DNA from: Micromonospora chaiyaphumensis
GTDB taxonomy: Bacteria > Actinomycetota > Actinomycetes > Mycobacteriales > Micromonosporaceae
Direction of reading: 5' to 3'
Assembly: GCF_900091435.1 (NCBI RefSeq)
Contig: NZ_FMCS01000017.1
Coordinates: forward strand, 36,920 to 100,919
DNA: 64,000 nt
The notes under the pieces were generated by a model. It saw only the letters and a list, made by a program, of their open reading frames with translations, ran no database searches and had not been told where the DNA came from. Numbering within the stretch: position 1 is the stretch's first letter; each line of letters starts with the position of its first letter. The translations under genes and the position numbers were made by a program. Shown one piece after another: positions 1 through 8,662 of this stretch.

Positions 1-1198
1 TCTCCGGCTCGTCGCGCAACTCCCGGCGGATCTCGGCGCGGTCGGCCTCGGACAGCAGGTTCTCGCCGCCGAGCGGGTCGGCGCCGATCCGCTCGGCCAC
101 CTGGTCGGCGAGCGCGTGCACGATCTCGATGTCGAACAGCGCCCGGGCCAGGTTGTGCGGGCGGCCCGTGCGGCGGACCCGGTCCCGGGCCTGGCGCACG
201 GTCTCCGGGTCGAGGGTGAGGACCTCCCGCTGCGGCAGTTCGATCTCCAGCGGCTCGTCCGGCACCCACTGCCGGTCGCGGACGGCGCTGGCCAGCACCT
301 CGGCCAGCACGCCGCGCCCCTTCAGCGCCGCGGTCTCCGCCGGCTCGGTGCGGCGGGCGTGCACGCCGGGGAACAGGTCGGCCTGGGTACGCAGCAGCAC
401 GCCGGTCTCGGCCAGCGCCGGCAGCACCTGGGAGATGTAGCGCAGGAAGGTGGCGTTCGGGCCGACCAGCAGCACGCCCCGGGTGGAGAGCTGCTGCCGG
501 TGCGTGTAGAGCAGGTACGCGGCCCGGTGCAGCGCCACCGCGGTCTTGCCGGTGCCCGGCCCGCCCTGCACCACCATGACGCCCGGGAGTTCGGCCCGGA
601 TGATCCGGTCCTGCTCGGCCTGGATGGTCTCGACGATGTCGCGCATCCGCCCGGTACGCCCGGCGTTCAGCGCGGCGAGCAGCGACGCCTCGCCGGTCAC
701 CTCCTCGTGGGCGGTGGGGGAGGCGGCGGCGATGTCCAGCACCTCGTCGTTGAGCCCGGTGACCTTCCGCTCCCGGGTACGCAGGTGCCGGCGCCGGCGC
801 ACGCCCTGCGGATTGGCGGCGGTCGCCAGATAGAAGGCGCGCGCCGCCGGGGCGCGCCAGTCCATCAGCAGCGGGTCGTAGTCGCCCGAGGTGTCGAAGA
901 TGCCGATCCGGCCGATGTACCGGCACGAGTCGTCGTCGCCGTCGAGGCGGCCGAAGCAGAGGCCGTTCTCCACCGCGGAGAACTGCTCGACCTGGTCGGC
1001 GTACATCCGCACGGTGTGGTCGCGCTGCGACCGGGCCTGCTGCGTGCCGCCGGTGGCGCGCAGCTCCTCGGTGAGCCGCCGGGCCGCCTGGTCCCGCATG
1101 CCGTCCAGCCGGTCGTAGAGCATCGAGACGTACTTCTGCTCGTGACCGATCTCGTCGTCCTGGTGCAGCTCACCCGACACGTCGGAGTGCGTTGACAA
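1..1198 (-). CDS. helR: HelD/HelR-type UvrD-like ATPase, 5' part (3' end outside window)
   Basis: Superfamily 1 helicase-like ATPase of the HelD/HelR family. These proteins bind RNA polymerase and release it from stalled or rifamycin-bound complexes. The visible ~399 residues include an N-terminal coiled-coil-forming segment (about residues 10-60), the family-typical stretch that reads DWRAPAARAFY, and a Walker A GGPGTGKTAVALHR at about residue 211. The downstream helicase motifs lie beyond the left edge. A TTG start is chosen because AGGAG sits 6-7 nt upstream; the nearby ATG at 1210 is out of frame. A perfect palindrome lies just upstream. HelR versus plain HelD cannot be separated without the C-terminus and the polymerase-inserting arm. 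Confidence 0.85.
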   Translation of the reverse strand, partial: MSTHSDVSGELHQDDEIGHEQKYVSMLYDRLDGMRDQAARRLTEELRATGGTQQARSQRDHTVRMYADQVEQFSAVENGLCFGRLDGDDDSCRYIGRIGIFDTSGDYDPLLMDWRAPAARAFYLATAANPQGVRRRRHLRTRERKVTGLNDEVLDIAAASPTAHEEVTGEASLLAALNAGRTGRMRDIVETIQAEQDRIIRAELPGVMVVQGGPGTGKTAVALHRAAYLLYTHRQQLSTRGVLLVGPNATFLRYISQVLPALAETGVLLRTQADLFPGVHARRTEPAETAALKGRGVLAEVLASAVRDRQWVPDEPLEIELPQREVLTLDPETVRQARDRVRRTGRPHNLARALFDIEIVHALADQVAERIGADPLGGENLLSEADRAEIRRELRDEPE

Positions 1199-1226
1199 GC
1201 CGGCTCCTCATGGCTAAAATTGCGGC

Positions 1227-1251
1227 AGGAATGGCTCAACGAGCCATTCCT
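1227..1251. promoter_or_regulatory. Perfect 11-bp-arm palindrome upstream of helR
   Basis: AGGAATGGCTC and its exact reverse complement are separated by AAC. The element lies about 30 nt upstream of the helR start, where a -35/-10 region should be, so it is a candidate repressor operator. It is followed on the + strand by a T5 run and could also form a hairpin there, but no + strand gene precedes it. It does not match the GC-rich rifamycin-associated element known upstream of some helR genes. Confidence 0.6.
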
Positions 1252-1352
1252 TTTTGTGTTTGAACTGAGAAAGATACCGCGCGGCAGGCCGCCGGACCAA
1301 GCCCGGCCGGCCGCCCGCGACCACGTCACACCGCAGGCTCGCACACGAAAGC

Positions 1353-1384
1353 GGGGCCCGGCCGGCACACGCCGACCGGACCCC
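1353..1384. terminator. GC-rich hairpin after the LolA-like gene
   Basis: Two 14-nt arms (GGGGCCCGGCCGGC and GCCGACCGGACCCC) pair with two mismatches around an ACAC loop. It lies directly downstream of the minus-strand stop at 1403. There is no U-tract, which is common for actinobacterial terminators. Confidence 0.55.
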
Positions 1385-1402
1385 GACGGGGCCGCTCCGA
1401 GC

Positions 1403-2521
1403 TCAGCCCTTCGCCGCCTGGTACAGCCGCTCGGGCCGCACGAGACCGGCCAGCACCCGGCCGTCGTCGGTGAGCAGCACGCTGAACAGCCTGCCGGTGA
1501 GCAGCCGGCCGCTGCCCCAGTCGCCGCTCACCCGCTCCAGCCCGCCGAGCACCTTCGCCATCATCTCCGCGTCCGGTCCGGCCGCCTCGCCCGGCTTCGC
1601 ACCGGGCGCGCCGGCCGCTCCCGCCGTGTCGAGCTTCGCGACCAGCACGGTGGTCCAGCCGGTCCCGACCGTACGCACGTCCGGCCCGTCCCCGCCCCGC
1701 CGGGGACGCTGCTTGTCGGCCGGTCCGCGCGCGTCACCCGCCGGCTCCTCCTTGACCGTCACGCCGGGCGGCGGGTTGAACCGGAACTGGTCGGCGTCCG
1801 GGGTACGGAAGTCGACCTGGGTGAACGCCACCTGGAACGCCGGCTCGTCCTTGCCGTCCGCGAGCACCTCGAAGCGCAGCGGCACGTGCTCCTTCGCGTC
1901 CAGCGCGATCCGCACCTGGTGCACCAGCGAGTCCCGGTCGCGCGGGGTCAGCACCAGCTCGTACACGCTGCGGCCGGCGACGGTGGCGGAGCGGCCGACG
2001 GTGACCGCGGTGCTCGGGTCGATCGCCTCGAGCGCCCAGTCGGCGGCGTCGGCCGGCGTGGCCGGCGCGGACTCGAGGTCCTTCGCGTCCGCCGGCAGCG
2101 TCCGATGGGACGCGGTGTTGGCCCGGCTGTCCCAGCTCCAGACGTCCCGCCCGTTGCGCAGCAGGTCCCGCTCGCCCAGCGTGTCGACCAGGGCGAGCCG
2201 CTGCCGCTCCGGGCCGGCGTACCAGACCCGCAGGGTGTGGGTGCCGCTGACCAGGCTGGCCAGCTCGTTACCGGCGGCCTGCCCGACCAGCCCGGCGATC
2301 GGCGGCAGCCCGAGGTCGGCCCGCTGCACGACGGTGCCGGAGAGCCCGTCGAGGCGGGACGTCCGCAGGTCCTCCAGGAGCTGGGCGGCGGTCCGCGGCG
2401 GCAGCGCCGGGTCGGCCCCGGCGGCGAACGTGCCGACGGCCGCACCGCCCCCGATCACGGCGACCCCCGCGGTCACCGGGACCAGCCAGCGGAGCACGGC
2501 GCGGTTCTTCAGTACGGACAT
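1403..2521 (-). CDS. LolA-like exported lipoprotein-carrier family protein
   Basis: A 372-residue protein with an uncleaved or cleavable N-terminal hydrophobic segment (about residues 12-35, VTAGVAVIGGGAAVGTFAAG). A globular extracytoplasmic domain follows, resembling the LolA/RseB-N fold seen in actinobacterial LolA family (DUF2092-like) proteins. The repeated pattern of outer-membrane-lipoprotein-carrier strands is recognisable in the QVAFTQVDFRTPDADQFRF region. The ATG at 2521 is preferred over the in-frame GTG at 2530 because the GTG overlaps the AGGAGG ribosome binding site. The gene is divergent from an OmpR/kinase pair with a dyad between them, so the pair may control it or sense a related envelope signal (inference). 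The ligand is unknown. Confidence 0.7.
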   Translation of the reverse strand: MSVLKNRAVLRWLVPVTAGVAVIGGGAAVGTFAAGADPALPPRTAAQLLEDLRTSRLDGLSGTVVQRADLGLPPIAGLVGQAAGNELASLVSGTHTLRVWYAGPERQRLALVDTLGERDLLRNGRDVWSWDSRANTASHRTLPADAKDLESAPATPADAADWALEAIDPSTAVTVGRSATVAGRSVYELVLTPRDRDSLVHQVRIALDAKEHVPLRFEVLADGKDEPAFQVAFTQVDFRTPDADQFRFNPPPGVTVKEEPAGDARGPADKQRPRRGGDGPDVRTVGTGWTTVLVAKLDTAGAAGAPGAKPGEAAGPDAEMMAKVLGGLERVSGDWGSGRLLTGRLFSVLLTDDGRVLAGLVRPERLYQAAKG

Positions 2522-2589
2522 GGTGTGCACCTCCTGACGGTAGATGCTGCACCAGGGCCGCTGTGAGGACGCTGAGCAGATTCCCTAGG

Positions 2590-2610
2590 GGGTGTCACCG
2601 GGTGGCACCC
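2590..2610. promoter_or_regulatory. Imperfect 21-bp dyad in the divergent LolA-like/response-regulator region
   Basis: GGGTGTCAC-CGG-GTGGCACCC differs from perfect symmetry only at one base of each arm and the centre. It ends 7 nt before the GTG start of the response regulator, which has no visible Shine-Dalgarno and may be leaderless. The site is therefore a good candidate for autoregulation. Confidence 0.5.
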
Positions 2611-2617
2611 TTGACCC

Positions 2618-3274
2618 GTGCGGGTGCTGGTGGTGGAGGACGAGACGCGGCTGGCCGCGTCGCTGCGGCGGGGCCTGCAGGCGGAGGGCTTCGTGGTGGA
2701 CGTCGAGGCCACCGGCCCCGGCGGGCTGGACGCCGCCCGGCACGGCGACTACGACGCGATGATCCTCGACGTGATGCTGCCCGGCCTCTCCGGCTACGAG
2801 GTGGTGCGCCGGCTGCGCGCCGAGGAGCGCTGGCTGCCGGTGCTGATGCTCTCGGCCAAGGACGGCGAGTACGACCAGGCCGACGGTCTGGACTGCGGGG
2901 CCGACGACTACCTCACCAAGCCCTTCTCGTACGTGGTGCTGCTGGCCCGGTTGCGGGCGCTGCTGCGCCGCGGCGCGCCGGAGCGCCCGGCCGTGCTCGC
3001 GGTCGGCGACCTGCGCCTGGACCCGGCGCGCCGGCGGGTGACCCGGGCCGACGCCGAGGTGGCCCTGACCGCCCGCGAGTACGCCCTGCTCGCCTACCTG
3101 ATGCGCCGCCCCGGCGAGGTGGTCTCCAAGACCGAGCTGCTGGACCACGTCTGGGACGCCGCGGTGGAGACGGCACCGAACGCGGTCGAGGTCTATGTCG
3201 GCTACCTGCGCCGCAAGATCGGCCGGGACCGGCTGGAGACGGTCCGGGGCGCCGGCTACCGGCTGGCCACATGA
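2618..3274 (+). CDS. OmpR/PhoB-family response regulator
   Basis: A 218-residue two-domain regulator. The receiver domain (1-120) has the acidic pocket VVEDE, phospho-acceptor Asp51 in MILDVMLPG and Lys101 in LTKPF. The C-terminal winged helix (about 125-217) carries the family-typical LTAREYALL and GYLRRKIG segments. GTG start; no clear ribosome binding site, so probably a leaderless transcript. The stop codon overlaps the ATG of the sensor kinase (ATGA), so the two are translationally coupled. The target genes are unknown; the divergent LolA-like gene is the obvious first candidate. Confidence 0.92.
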   Translation: MRVLVVEDETRLAASLRRGLQAEGFVVDVEATGPGGLDAARHGDYDAMILDVMLPGLSGYEVVRRLRAEERWLPVLMLSAKDGEYDQADGLDCGADDYLTKPFSYVVLLARLRALLRRGAPERPAVLAVGDLRLDPARRRVTRADAEVALTAREYALLAYLMRRPGEVVSKTELLDHVWDAAVETAPNAVEVYVGYLRRKIGRDRLETVRGAGYRLAT

Positions 3275-4722
3275 GGCGCCGGCTCAGGGCGCTCCTGCCC
3301 AACCTCGGGCTGCGGTCCCGGCTGCTCGCGCTCGGGGTGCTCGGCCTGGTCGTCGGGTTCGCGCTCGGCGGGGCGCTGCTGCTCGGCGCGCTCGGGTGGA
3401 CGTTGCAGCGCTCCGTCGACGACGAGGCCCTCCGCACCGCGGACGCCGTCGCGCTGCTGGCCACGGAGGACGCCCTGCCCGATCCGCTGCCGGTGGCCGG
3501 CGGGCAGCTCCGCGTCCAGGTGATCGACGGTCAGGGCCGGATCCGCGCGGCCTCCATCGACGCCGACCGGCTGGTGCCGATGCTCGGCGCCGACCAGCTG
3601 CGCGCCGGACAGCGGCAGCGGCTCGTGGTGGACGGGCGGCGGGTCGGTCTGACCGGGCCGGTCCGGGTGGTGGCCGTGCCGGCGGGCACACCCGACGAGC
3701 CGCTCACCGTGCTGGTGGCCAAGTCGATGTCCGACGTACGGCACAGCCTGCACGTGGTCCGGAACCTGCTGCTGGTCGGCTTCCCGCTGCTGGTGGCCGG
3801 GCTGGCCGTGGTGGCCTGGCGGGTGGTGGGGGCGACCCTGCGCCCGGTGGAGGCGCTGCGCAGCGGTGCCGCCGAGATCACCGGCCGGGCCGGGGCGGAA
3901 CGCCTGCCCGTGCCGGCCGGCCGGGACGAGATCCAGCGGCTGGCGGTCACACTCAACGACATGCTGGACCGGCTGGCCGCGTCCCGGGACCGGCAGCGGG
4001 CGTTCGTCGCCGACGCCGCGCACGAGCTGCGCAGCCCGGTCACCAACATGCGCACCGAGCTGGAGGTGGCCCGCCGGCTGGGTGCGGGGACGGACTGGCC
4101 GGCGGTGGCGGAGAACCTGCTCGCCGACACCGAGCGGCTCAGCCGGCTCGTCGCCGACCTGCTGCTGCTGGCCCGCCTCGACGAGCAGGCCGCCCGGCCG
4201 GACGGTTCAGCGCCGCACGCCGTCGGCCCGGTGGAGCTGGGCGAGCTGCTGCGCGGGGTGGCCGAGCGCTACCCGTCCCCGCCGCTGCGCCACGAGCCGC
4301 CGCCCGGCCCGCTGTGGACCGAGGGGGATCCGGGGGAGCTGCGCCGGGTGCTGGTCAACCTCGTGGAGAACGGGCTGCGGCACGCGCACGGCGAGGTGCG
4401 GCTGGCGGTCACCGGCCCGCACACCGGCCCGCCGGTGCCCCGGCAGCGGGCCGGCTCGGCGTACCACCTGGTCACGGTGACCGATGACGGGCCGGGCATC
4501 CCGGCGGCGGACCGGGAGCGGGTCTTCGCCCGCTTCACCCGGCTGGACGACGCCCGGGCGCGCGATGCCGGCGGCGCGGGCCTCGGCCTGGCCATCGTGC
4601 GGGAGCTGGTCCGCCGGGCCGGTGGCGCCGTCGAGCTGGCCGACGCCGCGCCGGGGACGGCGGCGCCGGGGCTGCGGGTGACGGTACGGCTGCCCGCGCT
4701 GGCCGACCCGGACGTGGACTGA
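3271..4722 (+). CDS. Two-component sensor histidine kinase
   Basis: A 483-residue membrane kinase. Transmembrane segments lie at about residues 18-40 and 167-188 and flank an extracytoplasmic sensor domain. A HAMP linker follows, then the DHp helix with the phospho-acceptor His251 in FVADAAHELRSPV. The HATPase domain has the N box LVNLVENGLRHA (about 361), G1 DDGPGIP (about 404) and G2 GAGLGLAI (about 436). It starts inside the stop of its cognate regulator. Its stop is only 6 bp from the convergent stop of the next gene. The signal is not evident from the sequence. Confidence 0.92.
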   Translation: MRRRLRALLPNLGLRSRLLALGVLGLVVGFALGGALLLGALGWTLQRSVDDEALRTADAVALLATEDALPDPLPVAGGQLRVQVIDGQGRIRAASIDADRLVPMLGADQLRAGQRQRLVVDGRRVGLTGPVRVVAVPAGTPDEPLTVLVAKSMSDVRHSLHVVRNLLLVGFPLLVAGLAVVAWRVVGATLRPVEALRSGAAEITGRAGAERLPVPAGRDEIQRLAVTLNDMLDRLAASRDRQRAFVADAAHELRSPVTNMRTELEVARRLGAGTDWPAVAENLLADTERLSRLVADLLLLARLDEQAARPDGSAPHAVGPVELGELLRGVAERYPSPPLRHEPPPGPLWTEGDPGELRRVLVNLVENGLRHAHGEVRLAVTGPHTGPPVPRQRAGSAYHLVTVTDDGPGIPAADRERVFARFTRLDDARARDAGGAGLGLAIVRELVRRAGGAVELADAAPGTAAPGLRVTVRLPALADPDVD

Positions 4723-4728
4723 CCGCCG

Positions 4729-6984
4729 TCAGCGGATCCGGTCGGCGAGGTCCCGCACGGCGGTCCGGTACGGCGTCTGCGTGTGGTACGGCCAGTGCCG
4801 TTCGAGCGGCGGGGGCACGGTGTCGGCCGGGTCGATCGCCAGGCTGACCGGATCGCGGAGCCGGATGTCGACGGACCCGGCCCCGGGGACGTCACACGCC
4901 GCCGGCCCGTGATCCGGCCGGGGGAAGACGGGACCACCGACGGGGTCGGTGTCCCGCCACAGGTTGCGCCACCGCCAGTCGAGCCGGTCGCCCAGCTCGC
5001 AGAGCGTCTCCCGGCCGAGGTAGGCGGGATAGAGGCGGGTGTAGAGCCGGCTGAGCGGACAGCCGTGGGTCAGCAGCGCCACCCGGCGCAGGGCGTCCGG
5101 CGGCAGTTGCAGGATCGTGGCCGCGGCCAGGACCGAGCCGTGGCTGTGGCCCGAGATGATCACCTTGCCGCGCGCGCCGAGCGCGGACACCCGCCGGGCG
5201 AGTTCGGGGACGGCCCGGGCCGCGTAGCAGGGTGGCGCGAAGGGATGGACGGTACGGGGCCAGAAGTCCCCCAGGTCCCACAGGGCGGCCACGGTGCGGC
5301 GCGTCTCCGCCGACCGGTAGGAGCGGAAGGCCAGGATCATGAGGCCGATGACGAGCAGGCTGATGAGCCAGACCCCGCCGTCGGTGACGTAGGCGGTCAG
5401 CAGCGTGGTCTCCGCCGGGTCCCGGCTGAGCCGGGCGACGAGCTGGGTGGGCCCGACCCCGATCAGGTCGAACGCGATGGTGGCCAGCCCCAGCGAGGAC
5501 ATCACGAAGAACGTGACGAGGATCGGGCCCAGCTCGTCGGTCACGTGGGAGCGGGCGATGGTCTCCCGGACGACGTCGCGCCGGGACATGGCCCCGGCGG
5601 CCACGTGCGGGTAGTCCCGCGCGACGATCCCGGCGGCCCGGCGCCGCCTCCGCCGCCGGCCGACCACGAGCGTGATCGAGGCGGCCCCGGTGGCGATGAG
5701 CAGGGCGGCCAGGCCGGCCAGCGCGGCCCACCAGTAGGCGACCGGAGGGTCCAGGGGAGCGATGCCCGGGGGGTCCGGCCAGATCGGGCCGGGGAGGGCG
5801 CCGCGGTCGAGGAAGTCGGCGACCCGGAAGACCAGGGTTGCGGCGAAGGCACCCGCGACCGTCACCGAGGCCGCCGCCACGACGGGCATGCCGAGCCCGC
5901 CGAGGACCGTCCGGTTCCCGGTCGTCCGCGGCGCCACCGTGACGAGGGCCAGCACCACCAGCAGGATGCCCTGCGCCCCGAGCAGGGCACCGACCGCGCC
6001 CTCGTAGCCCGGCAGCTGACCGGGCGGGGACCGGACGTCGCGCGACAGGGCGGCGTAGCCGAGGCTCAACGCGCTCAGGCCGAGGGTGGCCGCCGACAGC
6101 GGGCGCAACACGCGGCGGACCCGCCGCCGGGTGGCCGGGACGGGCAGGCAGAGCAGCACCGTCGCGTACCCGATCAGGCCGGTGGCGGCGGCGAACAGCA
6201 CCAGCCCGGCGGCACCGTCCGGTGCGGAGATCCCGGCGAGCAGGCTGGCGTCCAGCGTGCCGGCGCCGATCGCCACGTGGATCTGGCGCAGCCAGGCGGG
6301 CGTCCGCTCGTCGTCCCAGAATCCCGGCACGTCGAGGCGGTCGGGCGCCCGGGCGGCCTCCGGGTGCGGCTGGGGCGGGCGGAATCCCTCGAGGGCCCGC
6401 GTCGACCGCGCGCCGAGGCCCCAGACGGCGCGCAACGCGACCAGCGGGACGAGGGCCAGCAGGGCCAGCCGGGGGCCGGTCGGCAGGTCGCCCAGCCAGG
6501 ACAGGTAGGGGCGGTTCGCGCGGCATCCGTCGTAGGGCACGCACTGCCAGCCGACCAGGTCCAGCGTCACGCCGATGACGGAGAGCACGAAGGCGGCGGT
6601 CAGCGTCCCGGCGAGCAGGCGGCACAGCACCCGGAACAGGCGGGACCGGCCGGTGGCGGCCGGGCGCAGCCGGACCGCCAGGTTGCTCAGCATGAACGGC
6701 AGCAGCAACAGCATGGACGCGGTCCGCACCGCGGCGCCGGCGGTCAGCGCACCCCAGCGGTACGCCTCGACGGCGATCCCGGGGGTGGCCCCGCCGGCCG
6801 CACCGGCCCCCGGCCGGGGCCGGTAGAAGCCCGCGTGGCTGTCACCGGCGACCCGGTCCACGATCGGATGGTCCAGGATCTTCTCCGCGGTCCCGCCGGA
6901 CACCCCGTGCACTCTCAGCTCGACGGCTTCGCCCTCCGGTGCTGTGCCCACGCCGACAGGGTCACAGACCCGTGGCGGGCTCAC
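4729..6984 (-). CDS. Large multi-spanning membrane protein with lipase-like GHSHG motif
   Basis: A 751-residue protein. The N-terminus (ELRVHGVSGGTAEKIL, about residues 22-37) looks like the first strand and loop of an alpha/beta-hydrolase. About eight hydrophobic spans fill the middle. The C-terminal part contains VIISGHSHGS at about residue 610, a nucleophile-elbow pattern (Ser or His in place of the usual GxSxG) and a later DTDPVGGP segment. Presumably the hydrolase is split by inserted membrane helices. Substrate and localisation of the catalytic face are unknown. The GTG start is the first in frame; a later GTG at 6951 is possible. Confidence 0.65.
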   Translation of the reverse strand: MSPPRVCDPVGVGTAPEGEAVELRVHGVSGGTAEKILDHPIVDRVAGDSHAGFYRPRPGAGAAGGATPGIAVEAYRWGALTAGAAVRTASMLLLLPFMLSNLAVRLRPAATGRSRLFRVLCRLLAGTLTAAFVLSVIGVTLDLVGWQCVPYDGCRANRPYLSWLGDLPTGPRLALLALVPLVALRAVWGLGARSTRALEGFRPPQPHPEAARAPDRLDVPGFWDDERTPAWLRQIHVAIGAGTLDASLLAGISAPDGAAGLVLFAAATGLIGYATVLLCLPVPATRRRVRRVLRPLSAATLGLSALSLGYAALSRDVRSPPGQLPGYEGAVGALLGAQGILLVVLALVTVAPRTTGNRTVLGGLGMPVVAAASVTVAGAFAATLVFRVADFLDRGALPGPIWPDPPGIAPLDPPVAYWWAALAGLAALLIATGAASITLVVGRRRRRRRAAGIVARDYPHVAAGAMSRRDVVRETIARSHVTDELGPILVTFFVMSSLGLATIAFDLIGVGPTQLVARLSRDPAETTLLTAYVTDGGVWLISLLVIGLMILAFRSYRSAETRRTVAALWDLGDFWPRTVHPFAPPCYAARAVPELARRVSALGARGKVIISGHSHGSVLAAATILQLPPDALRRVALLTHGCPLSRLYTRLYPAYLGRETLCELGDRLDWRWRNLWRDTDPVGGPVFPRPDHGPAACDVPGAGSVDIRLRDPVSLAIDPADTVPPPLERHWPYHTQTPYRTAVRDLADRIR

Positions 6985-7018
6985 CGCCGATACGGCACAA
7001 ACGGCGGCGGACCGGCGG

Positions 7019-8614
7019 TCAGCGGCGTCGCTTCGTGCAGACCGGGCCGGTCCGGGCGACGGTGTCGGTGGACCAGACCAGCGCGACGGTGAAGCAGTAG
7101 TCGGTGGTGCGGTCGAGGCCGTAGGCGATGTAGTCGACCGAGCCGGCGGGCAGGGTCAGGAAGGTGCGCTGGGGCTGCCCGGAGCGGCCCCCGGCGACCA
7201 CCACCGGCCCCTCGGCCCCGGCCGGGTAGGTCCAGCTCAGCACGATGCTGTCCCGCCGGTCGGTGAGGGTGAGCCGCCCGGGCGGGGTGCCGGGGGAGGC
7301 GGCCGGTGCGGCGCTCGACGGGCCGGCGGTGGGGCCGGCCGAGGAGGCGCGGCCGGTCGGCGCGGGCCCGGGGGTGTCCCGCCGGTCGTCCACCCGGGAC
7401 ACCCCGGCGATCACGGCGATGACGCCGAGCAGCAACGCCACCACCACCCCGGCCACGACCAGCGGCAACCAGGGCGTGGCCCGGCGCTCGGCGGCGGGGG
7501 GCCGGGGCACGTGCACCGGCAGGTAGGGCGACGGCGCCTCGGGTCCGCCGCCCCGCACCTCGCGTACGCCCGCGGGTTCGGAGTCGGCCAGCCCGACCAC
7601 GGTCGGGGGCAGCGCACTCTCGCCGGGCCGCCAGGGTTCCTCGGCCGGCTCGTCCGGCGGCCACGGGTAGTCCGCGAACGCCTCGTCGTCGGCCTCGAGC
7701 GGGGTGCGGGGGGTCGGCACGTGGGCGGTCTCGGCCCGGTCCGGCGGGCGGTAGAGCGGCGTCTCGACCGGGTCGTCCAGCGTCGGCGGCTGGTAGGGCG
7801 GCAGGTCGGGCGGCCCCTCGGCGGGCGGGGGGACGCTGCCGTGGTGCGTGCCGGGGTCACCGAGGTCGTCCGGCTCGACCGGCCGCCGGGCGGCCGGCAC
7901 CACCGGAGGCTCGGCCGCGTCGCAGACGTGGTCCGGGTCGGCGGCGGCCCGGGCCAGCCCGGCGACCTGCCCGGCCAGCGGATCGTCGGCGGCCAGGTGC
8001 TCCCGGCACAGCTCCTCGGCGAGCGTGAGGTGCTCGTGGGACTCGGCGTAGCGGCCGCAGTCGCGTTCCATGGCGCCGAGCTTGGCCAGCATCTTGATGC
8101 CGCTGGGGTGGCCGTCGCCGTAGACCTCGCGGTGCAGCTCCCAGGCGTCCTGCAACCGGTCGCGGGCCACGTCGCACTGGCCGCGGGCGTATTCCACGGT
8201 GGCCAGGTCGGCGTGGGCGGCCAGCACCCGCTGCGACTCCGGCCCGTCGCGGGCCGTCAGCTCGATGATGACGTCGGAGTAGAGCCGGGCGGCGCGGGCG
8301 TCGCTGCCGACCCGGTGCAGCACCGCGGCCAGGGTCGCGGCGGCGGTGACGGTGCGTTCGTCGGAGCGCCCGAACAGCCGGGTGGTCGCCGCGTACGCGA
8401 ACGCCGCCCAGCCGCGCGCGGAGTGCGGCTCGCCGAGCGCCACGAGCACCCGGGCCTGGAGGCCGGCGGCCTCGGCCAGCTCGGCGGAGGCGTTGGCGGG
8501 GCGGGGATCGGCGTCGCTCAGCGCGTCGGCGAGCAGTCGCTGGGCACCGGCGAGGTCGCCTTCGGACACCAGGTGGTGCGCCTGGACAGTCAGGTCAGCG
8601 AAGCCGGAGGACAC
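7019..8614 (-). CDS. TPR - transmembrane - fibronectin type III fusion protein
   Basis: A 531-residue protein. The N-terminal 200 residues are TPR-like helical repeats (LAGAQRLLADAL, ARLYSDVIIEL, HEHLTLAEELC). A long Pro/Glu/Asp-rich linker follows. One membrane span lies at about 385-408 (LPLVVAGVVVALLLGVIAVIAG). The C-terminal FN3-like domain (about 440-528) has a characteristic SWTYP...YGLDRTTDYCF pattern. The expected topology is cytoplasmic TPR and extracellular FN3. The protein may scaffold an envelope process; no enzymatic motif is visible. Confidence 0.65.
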   Translation of the reverse strand: MSSGFADLTVQAHHLVSEGDLAGAQRLLADALSDADPRPANASAELAEAAGLQARVLVALGEPHSARGWAAFAYAATTRLFGRSDERTVTAAATLAAVLHRVGSDARAARLYSDVIIELTARDGPESQRVLAAHADLATVEYARGQCDVARDRLQDAWELHREVYGDGHPSGIKMLAKLGAMERDCGRYAESHEHLTLAEELCREHLAADDPLAGQVAGLARAAADPDHVCDAAEPPVVPAARRPVEPDDLGDPGTHHGSVPPPAEGPPDLPPYQPPTLDDPVETPLYRPPDRAETAHVPTPRTPLEADDEAFADYPWPPDEPAEEPWRPGESALPPTVVGLADSEPAGVREVRGGGPEAPSPYLPVHVPRPPAAERRATPWLPLVVAGVVVALLLGVIAVIAGVSRVDDRRDTPGPAPTGRASSAGPTAGPSSAAPAASPGTPPGRLTLTDRRDSIVLSWTYPAGAEGPVVVAGGRSGQPQRTFLTLPAGSVDYIAYGLDRTTDYCFTVALVWSTDTVARTGPVCTKRRR

Positions 8615-8662
8615 GCCCCATCGTGCTCATCCGGCGACGGTAAGTACAACCCCCGCAGTGGA

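Noticed and set aside
116..1195. Long plus-strand open frame opposite helR
   Set aside because: Low-complexity Arg/Gly/Val translation; it mirrors a minus-strand gene with helicase motifs, good start and ribosome binding site. High GC makes such antisense frames long.
4783..7092. 769-codon plus-strand frame
   Set aside because: Gly/Arg/Asp-repetitive composition opposite the membrane hydrolase-like gene, which has real spans and motifs.
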